A DNA stretch of 64,000 bases, from NCBI RefSeq assembly GCF_047030795.1, contig NZ_JBKYIC010000002.1; one strand, given 5' to 3'. The stretch is from Frisingicoccus sp902471845 (lineage in GTDB: Bacteria > Bacillota > Clostridia > Lachnospirales > Lachnospiraceae). The notes beneath the pieces were generated by a model, which saw nothing but the letters and a program-made list of their open reading frames with translations, ran no database searches and was not told the DNA's origin. Below are positions 16,947 through 25,421 of this stretch, piece after piece (position 1 is the stretch's first letter; each line of letters starts with the position of its first letter). A program made the position numbers and the translations under genes.

Positions 16947-17903
16947 ATGAACAGTTCGGTGCGTACGGATCTGGCGATTGAGAATGCGGAAATGTTTCAG
17001 GAAACGGAGGAACTTCAGGGAATTCGGATTGAGGAAGAAAGAGGACAGGTATCGGGAATCCGGGTGACCTGGGTCACGGTGGAAAATGAGCAGGGGGCGA
17101 AAAAACTTGGGAAGGCCATCGGTGATTATGTCACCCTGGAAGTCCCGATGCTGGATGAGACGGATGTCAGTTATCACCGGGAGATTACAAATGAAGTGGC
17201 GGAACAGATGCGCCGCCTGATTCCGGATATGAAACATAAAAAGATATTGGTGGCCGGTGTGGGAAACCGGGAGATGGCTCCGGATGCCCTTGGGCCTATG
17301 GTGGTGGATCATCTGTTTATTACAAGGCATCTCATTCAGGAGTATGGGAAGCATTCGGAGATTACAAAGGGAATGGGCTGTGTCAGCGCTCTGGCGCCGG
17401 GGGTAATGGCTCAGACAGGGATAGAAACCCGGGAGATTTTGCTCGGCACCATTCGGGAGACAAAGCCAGACGTACTCATTGTGATCGATGCTCTGGCGGC
17501 CCGGAGTGTGAAACGGTTAAATAAAACAATTCAGATTACAAATACGGGAATCGCGCCGGGAGCCGGTGTGGGAAACCGGCGTTTTGGTATCGATGCGGAG
17601 AGTATGGGAATTCCGGTCATTGCCATTGGCATTCCGACGGTGATCGACGCAGCGACCATTGTCAATGATACGGTGGGGAATTTGCTGGCCATCATGGATG
17701 AGACGCAGAATCGTCTTTCAGAACGGATATGGGAAGGCGTGGCTCCTTTTGATGAGCAGGAGCGGTACCAGCTTATGCGGGAATTGATGGCTCCGGAGAT
17801 GATGAATATGTTTGTGACGCCAAAGAATATCGATGAAATTGTCCAGCAGATGAGCTATACCCTATCAGAATCTTTGAACGGCCTTTGTCATTCTATGGCA
17901 TAG
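16947..17903 (+). CDS. gpr: GPR endopeptidase (germination protease)
   Basis: A 318-residue protease that degrades small acid-soluble spore proteins when spores germinate, supplying amino acids and freeing DNA. The N-terminus VRTDLAIENAEMF resembles the propeptide, which is cleaved at an SASP-like sequence. The family cores GVGNREMAPDALGP, MGCVSALAPGVMAQTG and VIDALAAR are intact. Together with spoIIP downstream it shows that the organism forms spores. The length is slightly shorter than in Bacillus, as is common in Clostridia. Confidence 0.95.
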   Translation: MNSSVRTDLAIENAEMFQETEELQGIRIEEERGQVSGIRVTWVTVENEQGAKKLGKAIGDYVTLEVPMLDETDVSYHREITNEVAEQMRRLIPDMKHKKILVAGVGNREMAPDALGPMVVDHLFITRHLIQEYGKHSEITKGMGCVSALAPGVMAQTGIETREILLGTIRETKPDVLIVIDALAARSVKRLNKTIQITNTGIAPGAGVGNRRFGIDAESMGIPVIAIGIPTVIDAATIVNDTVGNLLAIMDETQNRLSERIWEGVAPFDEQERYQLMRELMAPEMMNMFVTPKNIDEIVQQMSYTLSESLNGLCHSMA

Positions 17904-17925
17904 CTTTTTTACAGTCACATATAAT
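17900..17925 (+). promoter_or_regulatory. possible sigma-E-type promoter of spoIIP
   Basis: An ATA -35 core (17900-17902, in GCATAGC) and CATATAAT (17918-17925) match the mother-cell sigma-E -10 consensus CATACANT at all but one position. It lies 43 bases before spoIIP, a gene known to be sigma-E dependent in Bacillus. Confidence 0.45.
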
Positions 17926-17967
17926 AGTGATGGTACCTGAAGGACAAAACGAAAGTTGAGGCGGGCA

Positions 17968-19161
17968 ATGCGGTTGGGAAGAAAGTTTTTCTATTTATTC
18001 GAAATGATATGTGGATTCCTTTTTCTTTGGCTCACCGGGCTTTTATCCGGGGAAAATGTGTGGCTGAATAGTATGAGTCCGGTGCTTTATGGACGAGATG
18101 TGTATATTTCTGTTTCAAAGCTGACAGAGAGCGTTTCAGACGGATTGATCGGAAGTTGGGTGCCGCTGTGGCTGACCCAGAAAGAACGTGCCGCATTTTC
18201 CGGAAATGGTGTAAATGAGCTGTATCCGTCGGATAGTGTTCTGGCGGCTGTATATGCGGAAAATCACCCGGATTCGGAAGGTGGAGACCCGGGAGCGGAT
18301 GGTGTTCCTGTAAATTCTGGGGCTGGTCAAGCATCTGGAGATGAAGCGGCCCAGGCGGTCAATGCACCGGTGGCCAGCAGTGAGGGCGTTGTCTATACTG
18401 CCGATATGCTGAAGGACTATAATTATTTTGTTAATTTATTTTATGCCATTGACAGTACAACCTACGCTCCTGAAGGCCTTTTGGATGCGGGGAATTTTAT
18501 GAATATGGATCTGAGTATCGATTTACAGGGCGAGGAGCCTAAAGTTCTCATTTATCACACCCATTCTCAGGAAGCGTTTGCCGACAGTCGGCCGGGAGAG
18601 TGGCAGGATACGGTGGTCGGCCTGGGAGAAACTTTAAAAAATAATTTAGAAACACGTTATGGTATTTCAGTGCTGCATTTGACGGATACCTTTGATGTGA
18701 TTGACGGGGTGACGGACCGCAGTGCGGCGTATACCTATGCGGAGCAACGGGTGCGGGAGGTGCTGGAAGAGTATCCGTCGATCAAAGTTGTGATTGACCT
18801 GCACCGGGACGGCGTTGCCGAGAGCACCCGTCTGGTAACGGAGATTGACGGAAAGGAAACGGCTCAGCTCATGCTTCTCAACGGGCTGTGCCGGACCGCA
18901 GCTAATGGGCCGATTGAATATCTGCAGAATCCCTACCTGACAGAAAATCTTGCCTTTAGTTTTAAGATTCAGGCAAAGGCCGCCCAGTATTATCCGGATT
19001 TGATGCGGCGGATTTATCTGAGGTCTTACCAGTATAATTTACATATTCTCCCGAGGAGCCTTCTTGTGGAATGCGGCGCGCAGACAAATACGGTGGAAGA
19101 GGTCCAGAATGCAATGCCGCTTCTGGCGGATTTATTGTATCTCGTTTTGTCAGGAAATTAA
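17968..19161 (+). CDS. spoIIP: stage II sporulation protein P
   Basis: A 397-residue membrane-anchored amidase/endopeptidase that, with SpoIID and SpoIIM, thins septal peptidoglycan during forespore engulfment. A TM segment lies near residues 8-30, followed by a low-complexity linker. The amidase domain carries LIYHTHSQEAF (zinc-binding His), IDLHRDGV and a C-terminal VECGAQTN segment with the conserved Glu. The ATG at 17968 is preferred over the TTG at 17956 because GAGG sits six bases upstream. It follows gpr by 64 bases, as in Bacillus. Confidence 0.93.
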   Translation: MRLGRKFFYLFEMICGFLFLWLTGLLSGENVWLNSMSPVLYGRDVYISVSKLTESVSDGLIGSWVPLWLTQKERAAFSGNGVNELYPSDSVLAAVYAENHPDSEGGDPGADGVPVNSGAGQASGDEAAQAVNAPVASSEGVVYTADMLKDYNYFVNLFYAIDSTTYAPEGLLDAGNFMNMDLSIDLQGEEPKVLIYHTHSQEAFADSRPGEWQDTVVGLGETLKNNLETRYGISVLHLTDTFDVIDGVTDRSAAYTYAEQRVREVLEEYPSIKVVIDLHRDGVAESTRLVTEIDGKETAQLMLLNGLCRTAANGPIEYLQNPYLTENLAFSFKIQAKAAQYYPDLMRRIYLRSYQYNLHILPRSLLVECGAQTNTVEEVQNAMPLLADLLYLVLSGN

Positions 19162-19318
19162 AGGTTATATGGTGGAATTTTCAGAGAGAATGAGATATAC
19201 TGAAAAAGCAGGCCCGGCCTTAAAGAAACGATGTAAGAAAATTGAAAGAAAACCATAGATTTAGTTTTAAAAAATGCCTGATACAATAGATGCACAGGAT
19301 AGATAAAAGGAGTTAACG

Positions 19319-20023
19319 ATGAAAAAACAAACAATACTTGTAGTGGATGACGACAGAGAAATTGTGCGGGCAATTTCAAAGCTTCTGGAATTGGAAGGCT
19401 ATGAAACATTAAAGGCTTATGACGGTCTGGAAGCGCTGGATGTTTTAATGGACCATACGGTGCATTTGATTCTGATGGACGTAATGATGCCGAAGCTGAA
19501 CGGTCTGTCGGCGGTGATGAAGATTCGTGAGACGAAAAACATACCGATTATTATTTTATCGGCGAAGACGGAAGAAAGCGATAAGATCATTGGCCTGTCG
19601 ATGGGAGCGGATGATTATGTAAGTAAACCGTTCAGTACGGAAGAACTGGTGGCTCGGGTTAAGGCTCAGCTGCGCCGTTACATGACCCTGGGGTCGGCCT
19701 ATGATTCGGAACCGGGAAGTGAAGAAATCCATCTGGGAGAGCTGGTATTGAATAAAGACCAGAAACAGATGCATGTGAATGGCGAAGAAGTTCGGCTGAC
19801 AGCGACAGAATACAAAATTGTTGAGCTTTTGATGTCTTATCCGGGACGTGTATTTTCTTCGGAAGAGATTTACAGCCGGGTTTGGAATGAAGATGCTTAC
19901 GCGGTGGAAAATACGGTGATGGTCCATATACGCCGGATTCGTGAAAAGATTGAAATTGACCCGAAGAATCCAAAATATTTAAAGGTGGTGTGGGGCATTG
20001 GCTATAAGATGGAAAAAGTATGA
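19319..20023 (+). CDS. OmpR-family response regulator
   Basis: A 234-residue regulator with acidic pocket VVDDD, phospho-acceptor Asp54 in LMDVMMPKL, Lys in SKPFST and a winged helix ending VHIRRIREKIEID and VWGIGYKM. The kinase gene begins one base after its stop. The pair resembles VanR/VanS-like systems in overall form, but no resistance genes accompany it; its neighbours are spoIIP and lepA. It interrupts the usual spoIIP-lepA adjacency. Ribosome site AAAGGAG. Confidence 0.9.
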   Translation: MKKQTILVVDDDREIVRAISKLLELEGYETLKAYDGLEALDVLMDHTVHLILMDVMMPKLNGLSAVMKIRETKNIPIIILSAKTEESDKIIGLSMGADDYVSKPFSTEELVARVKAQLRRYMTLGSAYDSEPGSEEIHLGELVLNKDQKQMHVNGEEVRLTATEYKIVELLMSYPGRVFSSEEIYSRVWNEDAYAVENTVMVHIRRIREKIEIDPKNPKYLKVVWGIGYKMEKV

Positions 20024-20024
20024 G

Positions 20025-21674
20025 ATGTACGGCCCGAAAAAGCCGGGATGGATTAAAAAATGTTTTTGGTACTGTAAAGAAAAATGTACGACAATGACCG
20101 GTCTTTATCTGATATCGGTGATTCTCCTGATGATTTTTACAGATGTATTTGTGCAGTGGGGCTTTGACGCGGATTATTCATTAATTCTGCCTCTGTATCT
20201 GTTTGGGATTCTGAATATTGTTCTCTGGTTCTACATGATTAAACGGATTGACCAGGAAACATCCCGGCCATTTTTTATGGAATGGTTGAAACATTGGGAT
20301 TGTGATCTGTTGATTTTACTGTATGGTGTGCTGATTTTTTGCTTTTTTGGCATTATGGCCGTCAGCTATTATCGCTTTCAGATACCGATATATGATTGGT
20401 ATGGCGATTATGCGGGAACCTATTTTTCAGAAAGCAGTTTTATGGTTGTGTTTGTCCCGATTGCTCTGGTGAACAATGCTTTCATTATGGTGATCATCCG
20501 TCATCTGAAAAATCCGGAGCTACGAAAGGCAACATTTTGTAAAAAAACGTGGCATCGATTCCGCGCGTGGATTCGGGAGAGAAACCTGCAGTATCAGAGA
20601 AAATATCCGTTTGAGCGGAAGATGCAGATTGAGACGAATATCATCTCCCTTGTTCTGATCGCTATGGTTATCGTTACATTGATCGGTCTGGGCGGCTATG
20701 GCTTTTCCAGACTTTTGACGGCGATGCTGACTTTGATCGGTGCCGGCGCTGTGTTCATCTGGATTCATCAGCATAAGACATTTTTAACGGATGTGGGAAC
20801 ACTCGTGGAGGAGATTCATGAGGTATCAACAGGAAATACATTAAAATGCAGTGCGATTCCGGAGGATTCGATGATCTATGACGCAGGGGAAGATTTGACC
20901 CATGTGTTTGAAAATCTGAGCAACAGCGTAGAGCGGCAGGTTAAGAGTGAAAAAATGAAAATTGATCTGATCACCAATGTATCCCACGACTTAAAAACAC
21001 CGCTGACTTCAATTATAGGTTATATTGATTTATTGAAAAAGACGGATTTAAATGATGAGGCGAGGGATTATGTGGAAGTTCTTTCCAGAAAATCTGCCCA
21101 TTTAAAACATATGATTCAGGAAGTTTTTGAAATTTCCAAGGCAACCAGCGGCAATATGGATCTGCATATTGAGACGGTGGATATTTGTACACTGATGCTG
21201 CAGACTTTGGGAGATATGGAAGAGTCGATCGAGGCATCGCACCGGATAATCCGGAAAACTCTGGCGGCCGAGCCGCTGTATGTCATCAGTGACGGCCAGA
21301 GGTTGTATCGTATTTATCAGAATCTGATTGAAAATGCTTTAAAATATTCGCTGGAAGGAAGCCGGATTTTTATAGATGTTTTTGGTGATGAGAAGACGGT
21401 GACAACGATTATTAAAAATACGTCTTCTTATGAGATGAATTTTACGGAAGAAACAATCACCGAACGATTCACCCGGGGAGATATTAACCGAACGACCGAG
21501 GGACATGGGCTTGGTCTTGCCATTGTCAAGAGCTTTGCAGAAGCCTGCGGTGGAAAATTCCATATTGATATTGACGGTGACCTTTTTAAAGCTACAGTCA
21601 AATTTCCGCGGCATATTCCGGAGCCGGATGAACTTATGGCCCTTGCTCCGGCAGAAATCCAGGAAGCTTCCTGA
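20025..21674 (+). CDS. sensor histidine kinase, multi-TM
   Basis: A 549-residue kinase. About six TM helices occupy residues 25-250, in two groups separated by a basic cytoplasmic stretch. The phospho-acceptor is His321 in NVSHDLKTPLTS; the N box is NLIENALKYS and the G box GHGLGLAIVK. There is no large extracellular domain, so it probably senses within or near the membrane. The ATG at 20025 follows the regulator stop by one base; an upstream in-frame TTG overlaps the regulator. The signal is unknown. Confidence 0.87.
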   Translation: MYGPKKPGWIKKCFWYCKEKCTTMTGLYLISVILLMIFTDVFVQWGFDADYSLILPLYLFGILNIVLWFYMIKRIDQETSRPFFMEWLKHWDCDLLILLYGVLIFCFFGIMAVSYYRFQIPIYDWYGDYAGTYFSESSFMVVFVPIALVNNAFIMVIIRHLKNPELRKATFCKKTWHRFRAWIRERNLQYQRKYPFERKMQIETNIISLVLIAMVIVTLIGLGGYGFSRLLTAMLTLIGAGAVFIWIHQHKTFLTDVGTLVEEIHEVSTGNTLKCSAIPEDSMIYDAGEDLTHVFENLSNSVERQVKSEKMKIDLITNVSHDLKTPLTSIIGYIDLLKKTDLNDEARDYVEVLSRKSAHLKHMIQEVFEISKATSGNMDLHIETVDICTLMLQTLGDMEESIEASHRIIRKTLAAEPLYVISDGQRLYRIYQNLIENALKYSLEGSRIFIDVFGDEKTVTTIIKNTSSYEMNFTEETITERFTRGDINRTTEGHGLGLAIVKSFAEACGGKFHIDIDGDLFKATVKFPRHIPEPDELMALAPAEIQEAS

Positions 21675-21688
21675 AAATGAAAAAATAT

Positions 21689-21717
21689 ATGACAAACGGG
21701 AAACCTCATGATATACT
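21689..21717 (+). promoter_or_regulatory. sigma-A promoter of lepA
   Basis: ATGACA (21689-21694), 17-base spacer, TATACT (21712-21717), 45 bases before the lepA start. Confidence 0.7.
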
Positions 21718-21761
21718 CTATATTGAAAAAATATGGTATGTAGAATGGAGGTAAGACCAGG

Positions 21762-23573
21762 ATGGCAGCAGACCAGAGTAAAATCCGTAATTTTTGTATT
21801 ATTGCCCATATCGACCACGGGAAATCCACCCTGGCAGACCGTATTATTGAGATGACAGGAACACTGACGAGCCGGGAGATGCAGGCTCAGGTTCTGGACA
21901 ATATGGACTTGGAACGAGAACGGGGAATTACAATTAAATCTCAGGCAGTACGGATTGTGTATAAAGCAAAGGACGGCAATGAATATATTTTTAACTTGAT
22001 CGACACACCGGGACATGTGGATTTTAACTACGAAGTGTCCCGAAGTCTGGCGGCCTGCGATGGCGCGATCCTTGTGGTGGATGCGGCGCAGGGCATTGAG
22101 GCTCAGACGCTGGCCAATGTTTATCTGGCCCTCGACCACAATCTGGACGTCATGCCGGTCATTAATAAGATTGATCTGCCAAGTGCGGAGCCGGAACGGG
22201 TTAAGAATGAGATTGAAGACGTTATTGGCATTGAGGCGGAGGATGCACCACTGATATCCGCAAAAAATGGAATTAATATCGAAGAGGTTCTGGAACAGGT
22301 CATTGAGAAGATTCCGGCACCGGAGGGCGATCCGGAGGCGCCGTTAAAGGCATTGATCTTTGATTCGGTCTACGATTCCTACAAAGGTGTTATCGTGTTC
22401 TTCCGGGTAAAAGAAGGAACGATCCGCAAGGGCACCCGCGCCCGGATGATGGCTACGGGAGCTGAATTTGAAACGGTGGAAGTCGGCTATTTTGGCGCAG
22501 GTCAGTTTATTCCATGTGATGAATTATCTGCCGGAATGGTTGGCTATATGACAGCCAGCATTAAAAATTTAAAGGATACCCGCGTGGGTGATACGATTAC
22601 CGATGCGAATGATCCGTGTGACGAAGCCCTTCCGGGATATAAAAAAGTGAATCCGATGGTATACTGCGGTATGTATCCGGCTGATGGGGCAAAATATCCG
22701 GATTTGCGGGACGCTCTGGAAAAGCTGCAGCTCAATGATGCTTCGCTCCAGTTTGAGGCAGAAACATCCGTTGCGTTGGGCTTCGGTTTCCGCTGTGGAT
22801 TTCTCGGATTGCTCCATCTGGAGATTATACAGGAGCGTCTGGAGCGGGAATATAATCTGGATTTAGTAACGACCGCACCATCGGTTATTTACAAAGTGCA
22901 TAAAACTAATGGAGATGTTATCGATCTGACGAATCCGACCAACCTTCCGGACCCGTCAGAAATCGAATATATGGAGGAGCCGATCGTATCCGCTGAGATT
23001 ATGGTGACGACAGAATTTATCGGACAGATTATGGAACTCTGCCAGGAGCGGCGGGGTGTTTATCTGGGGATGGAATACATGGAAGAAACCCGTGCGCTGT
23101 TAAAGTATGATCTGCCTCTCAACGAGATTATTTACGACTTCTTTGATGCATTGAAATCCCGGTCCAGAGGTTATGCTTCCTTTGATTATGAGATGAAGGG
23201 TTATGTTCGTTCAGAACTTTGTAAATTGGACATCCTGATCAACCGTGAGGAAGTGGATGCGCTTTCCTTTATCGTGCATAAGGATTCGGCCTATGAGCGG
23301 GGCCGCAAAATGTGTGAACGCCTGAAAGAAGAAATTCCGAGACATTTATTTGAGATTCCGATTCAGGCGGCCATCGGCAGCAAGATCATTGCCCGCGAGA
23401 CGGTAAAGGCCATGCGTAAGGATGTTTTGGCCAAGTGTTACGGCGGTGATATTTCACGTAAGCGGAAGCTTCTGGAAAAACAAAAAGAAGGAAAGAAGCG
23501 GATGCGTCAAGTGGGTAATGTGGAAGTGCCGCAGAAAGCCTTCATGGCCGTTTTAAAATTAGATGATAAATAA
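21762..23573 (+). CDS. lepA: elongation factor 4 (LepA)
   Basis: A 603-residue translational GTPase that acts on ribosomes, reported as a back-translocase and assembly factor. The G1 motif is AHIDHGKST, with RERGITIK (switch I), DTPGHVDF (G3) and NKIDLP (G4). The LepA-specific C-terminal domain ends in KRMRQVGNVEVPQKAFMAVL. Length is typical. Its position before hemW matches the conserved Firmicute order, although here a TetR unit and a sigma-54 unit lie between. Ribosome site GGAGG. Confidence 0.97.
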   Translation: MAADQSKIRNFCIIAHIDHGKSTLADRIIEMTGTLTSREMQAQVLDNMDLERERGITIKSQAVRIVYKAKDGNEYIFNLIDTPGHVDFNYEVSRSLAACDGAILVVDAAQGIEAQTLANVYLALDHNLDVMPVINKIDLPSAEPERVKNEIEDVIGIEAEDAPLISAKNGINIEEVLEQVIEKIPAPEGDPEAPLKALIFDSVYDSYKGVIVFFRVKEGTIRKGTRARMMATGAEFETVEVGYFGAGQFIPCDELSAGMVGYMTASIKNLKDTRVGDTITDANDPCDEALPGYKKVNPMVYCGMYPADGAKYPDLRDALEKLQLNDASLQFEAETSVALGFGFRCGFLGLLHLEIIQERLEREYNLDLVTTAPSVIYKVHKTNGDVIDLTNPTNLPDPSEIEYMEEPIVSAEIMVTTEFIGQIMELCQERRGVYLGMEYMEETRALLKYDLPLNEIIYDFFDALKSRSRGYASFDYEMKGYVRSELCKLDILINREEVDALSFIVHKDSAYERGRKMCERLKEEIPRHLFEIPIQAAIGSKIIARETVKAMRKDVLAKCYGGDISRKRKLLEKQKEGKKRMRQVGNVEVPQKAFMAVLKLDDK

Positions 23574-23582
23574 AATATTTAT

Positions 23583-23612
23583 GGGCTGTGTCGTTTTTGA
23601 CACAGCCCTTTT
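23583..23612 (+). terminator. intrinsic terminator after lepA
   Basis: GGGCTGTGTC (23583-23592) pairs perfectly with GACACAGCCC (23599-23608), followed by TTTT. Confidence 0.9.
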
Positions 23613-23624
23613 ACTATTTAAAAC

Positions 23625-23681
23625 TTGACAGTGTCTAGATTAGAGATTATACTAATGATAAATATAGGCAGTGTCTAGATT
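23625..23681 (+). promoter_or_regulatory. tetR promoter flanked by two copies of a 13-bp direct repeat
   Basis: TTGACA (23625-23630), 17 bases, TATACT (23648-23653). CAGTGTCTAGATT occurs at 23629-23641, across the end of the -35 box and the spacer, and again at 23669-23681, just before the GGAGG. The repeats are 40 bases apart and contain the palindrome TCTAGA. They are the natural candidates for autorepression by the TetR protein. Confidence 0.75.
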
Positions 23682-23692
23682 GGAGGGCAGCA

Positions 23693-24277
23693 ATGAGAGA
23701 TACGTATCATCATGGAGATTTAAAAAAACAGTTAATACTGGTTGGTATTGACATCATTAATCAGGAAGGACCGGAAGGATTGTCTTTGAGAAAGGCAGCG
23801 GAACGGTGCGGTGTCAGCCACGGGGCACCTTACAGTCATTTTAAAAATAAAGAAGAGTATTTGAAAAATATCAATGCTTTTGTGGAGGATGCATTTTCAG
23901 AAGCTCTTATGGAGGCGGAAATGAATAACAATGGTGACGAAAGAGGAAGGATGGCACGGATGGCCAGGGCTTATGTTGGATTTTTTTGCCAGCATCCATC
24001 TTTCTACAGCTTTTACACAAAGTATGCGGAATTCCGAATTGATATTCATGAAACCTCTATTGATTGTGTCGGTGCGAAGCCTTTTTATATTTTTAAAAAT
24101 GCGGCAGAGCAATTTTTAAATATGAAGGGTATGCCAAAGGAAAAACAGGCGGCGCAGATTATACAGATGTGGGCACTTGTCCAGGGGATAACCATGTTTG
24201 CTGTCATGCCTTCGATACACAATGATTTAAAGTGGGAAGAGTATACAGAAAAATTATTAATGAATAAGGAGGACTGA
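23693..24277 (+). CDS. TetR/AcrR-family transcriptional regulator
   Basis: A 194-residue regulator. The N-terminal helix-turn-helix is GLSLRKAAERCGVSHGAPYSHF (about residues 27-48, shown here across the recognition helix), followed by an alpha-helical ligand domain. It probably represses its own operon, which includes two small flavoproteins, through the direct repeats around its promoter. Ligands could be quinones, oxidants or xenobiotics given the neighbours; the sequence does not say. Two bases separate it from the next gene. Confidence 0.88.
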   Translation: MRDTYHHGDLKKQLILVGIDIINQEGPEGLSLRKAAERCGVSHGAPYSHFKNKEEYLKNINAFVEDAFSEALMEAEMNNNGDERGRMARMARAYVGFFCQHPSFYSFYTKYAEFRIDIHETSIDCVGAKPFYIFKNAAEQFLNMKGMPKEKQAAQIIQMWALVQGITMFAVMPSIHNDLKWEEYTEKLLMNKED

Positions 24278-24279
24278 AA

Positions 24280-24774
24280 ATGTTGATTATTCATGATTTG
24301 ACTCCGGAGGAGGCCGGAAAATTTGATTTTGGAGAAAACAGGGTTATTTTTGATAATGAGAAGATACGGCCATGCATTGGTTGTTTTGGCTGCTGGTTGA
24401 AGACGCCGGGAAAGTGTGTGCTTCGTGATGGATATGAGGTGATGGGGAAGGCCTTTTCAGAGTGTGATCGCCTTGTAATTATTTCAAAATGTAACTATGG
24501 GAGTTACAGTCCCTTTGTGAAAAATGTATTGGATCGGAGTATTGGTTATATAAGTCCGTTTTTTGAGATCCGAAACGGGGAAATGCATCACCGGCGTCGA
24601 TACAATAATCACATAAAGATTACTGTTTATATGTATGGTGAAGATATAACTGGGGAAGAGAGAAAAATTGCAGAAAGGCTGGTGGAAGCTAATGCTTTAA
24701 ACATGTGTGCAGAGGTGGAAAAAGTGGCCTTCTTTAAAAATCCGGAAGAAATAAGGGGTGAGCAGATATGTTGA
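24280..24774 (+). CDS. flavodoxin-like / FMN-reductase family protein
   Basis: A 164-residue flavodoxin-fold protein related to NADPH-dependent FMN reductases. It carries a cysteine motif, CIGCFGCWLKTPGKC at about residues 32-46, resembling the iron-sulfur flavoprotein group, and YGSYSPFVKNVLDR, a flavin-loop region. It appears to start close to that cysteine motif. Its coding end overlaps the next gene by seven bases. It is probably an oxidoreductase for small quinone or xenobiotic substrates under control of the TetR protein. Confidence 0.75.
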   Translation: MLIIHDLTPEEAGKFDFGENRVIFDNEKIRPCIGCFGCWLKTPGKCVLRDGYEVMGKAFSECDRLVIISKCNYGSYSPFVKNVLDRSIGYISPFFEIRNGEMHHRRRYNNHIKITVYMYGEDITGEERKIAERLVEANALNMCAEVEKVAFFKNPEEIRGEQIC

Positions 24775-25382
24775 CAGTGCTGATTAATGGAAGTCCGAAG
24801 CTGAAAGGAAGTGCCAGCGGAATGATTCTTGGTGATCTGAAAAAAATTTTGGATGGAAAAACAGAAATGGAGGAAGTGGATTTTCATACCAATATTGTAA
24901 ATCCGGAGGCTATGGAGACTTTGAAAAAGGCAGATAAGATAGTTGTGGCTTTTCCGCTGTATTTCGATGGGATACCGTCCCATCTGCTTCGGTGTCTGGA
25001 GCAAATTAAGGATATTAGTGCTGATGTCTACGCAGTGAGTAATGCGGGATTTTATGAAGGCGAGCAAAACGCCCATGCATTGGCAATAATTCGAAACTGG
25101 TGCTCGAAAAATAATCCGGAGTGGAAGATGGGAGTGGGCATTGGCGGCGGCGGTGCAATGACGGCGATAGGGTCTGTTCCCTTAGGAAAAGGACCAAAAA
25201 AGGGACCGGATAAAGCATTAATGACATTGGCAGATCAATTGGTAAAAGGCCAGGGCGATGAGGATATTTTTGTTTCAATTGGAATGCCGAGGAGAATGTA
25301 TAAGATGGCAGCCGAGATGGGATGGAAATCTATGGCAAAGAAGAATGGCTTGAAAAAAGAAGATTTGGAAGCCAGAATCTGA
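24768..25382 (+). CDS. NAD(P)H-dependent oxidoreductase, flavodoxin fold
   Basis: A 204-residue protein. It opens VLINGSPKLKGSASG, the FMN-phosphate loop of NADPH-dependent FMN reductases, and continues with ADKIVVAFPLYFDGIPSHLL, which lines the flavin. It overlaps the preceding flavoprotein by seven bases, so the two are translationally coupled and may act as partners. The operon ends at a bidirectional hairpin shared with the convergent sigma-54 activator gene. Confidence 0.8.
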   Translation: MLTVLINGSPKLKGSASGMILGDLKKILDGKTEMEEVDFHTNIVNPEAMETLKKADKIVVAFPLYFDGIPSHLLRCLEQIKDISADVYAVSNAGFYEGEQNAHALAIIRNWCSKNNPEWKMGVGIGGGGAMTAIGSVPLGKGPKKGPDKALMTLADQLVKGQGDEDIFVSIGMPRRMYKMAAEMGWKSMAKKNGLKKEDLEARI

Positions 25383-25397
25383 ATAAGATGCAAAAAC

Positions 25398-25421
25398 AGG
25401 CGTGTCATTTTCGACACGCCT
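25398..25421. terminator. bidirectional terminator between flavoprotein and activator genes
   Basis: AGGCGTGTC (25398-25406) pairs perfectly with GACACGCCT (25413-25421). A-rich and T-rich stretches flank it on both sides, and its right arm overlaps the stop codon of the minus-strand gene. Confidence 0.8.

Noticed and set aside
21339..22139. A 266-codon minus-strand open frame
   Set aside because: It runs antisense to the end of the kinase gene and the start of lepA, both certain genes.
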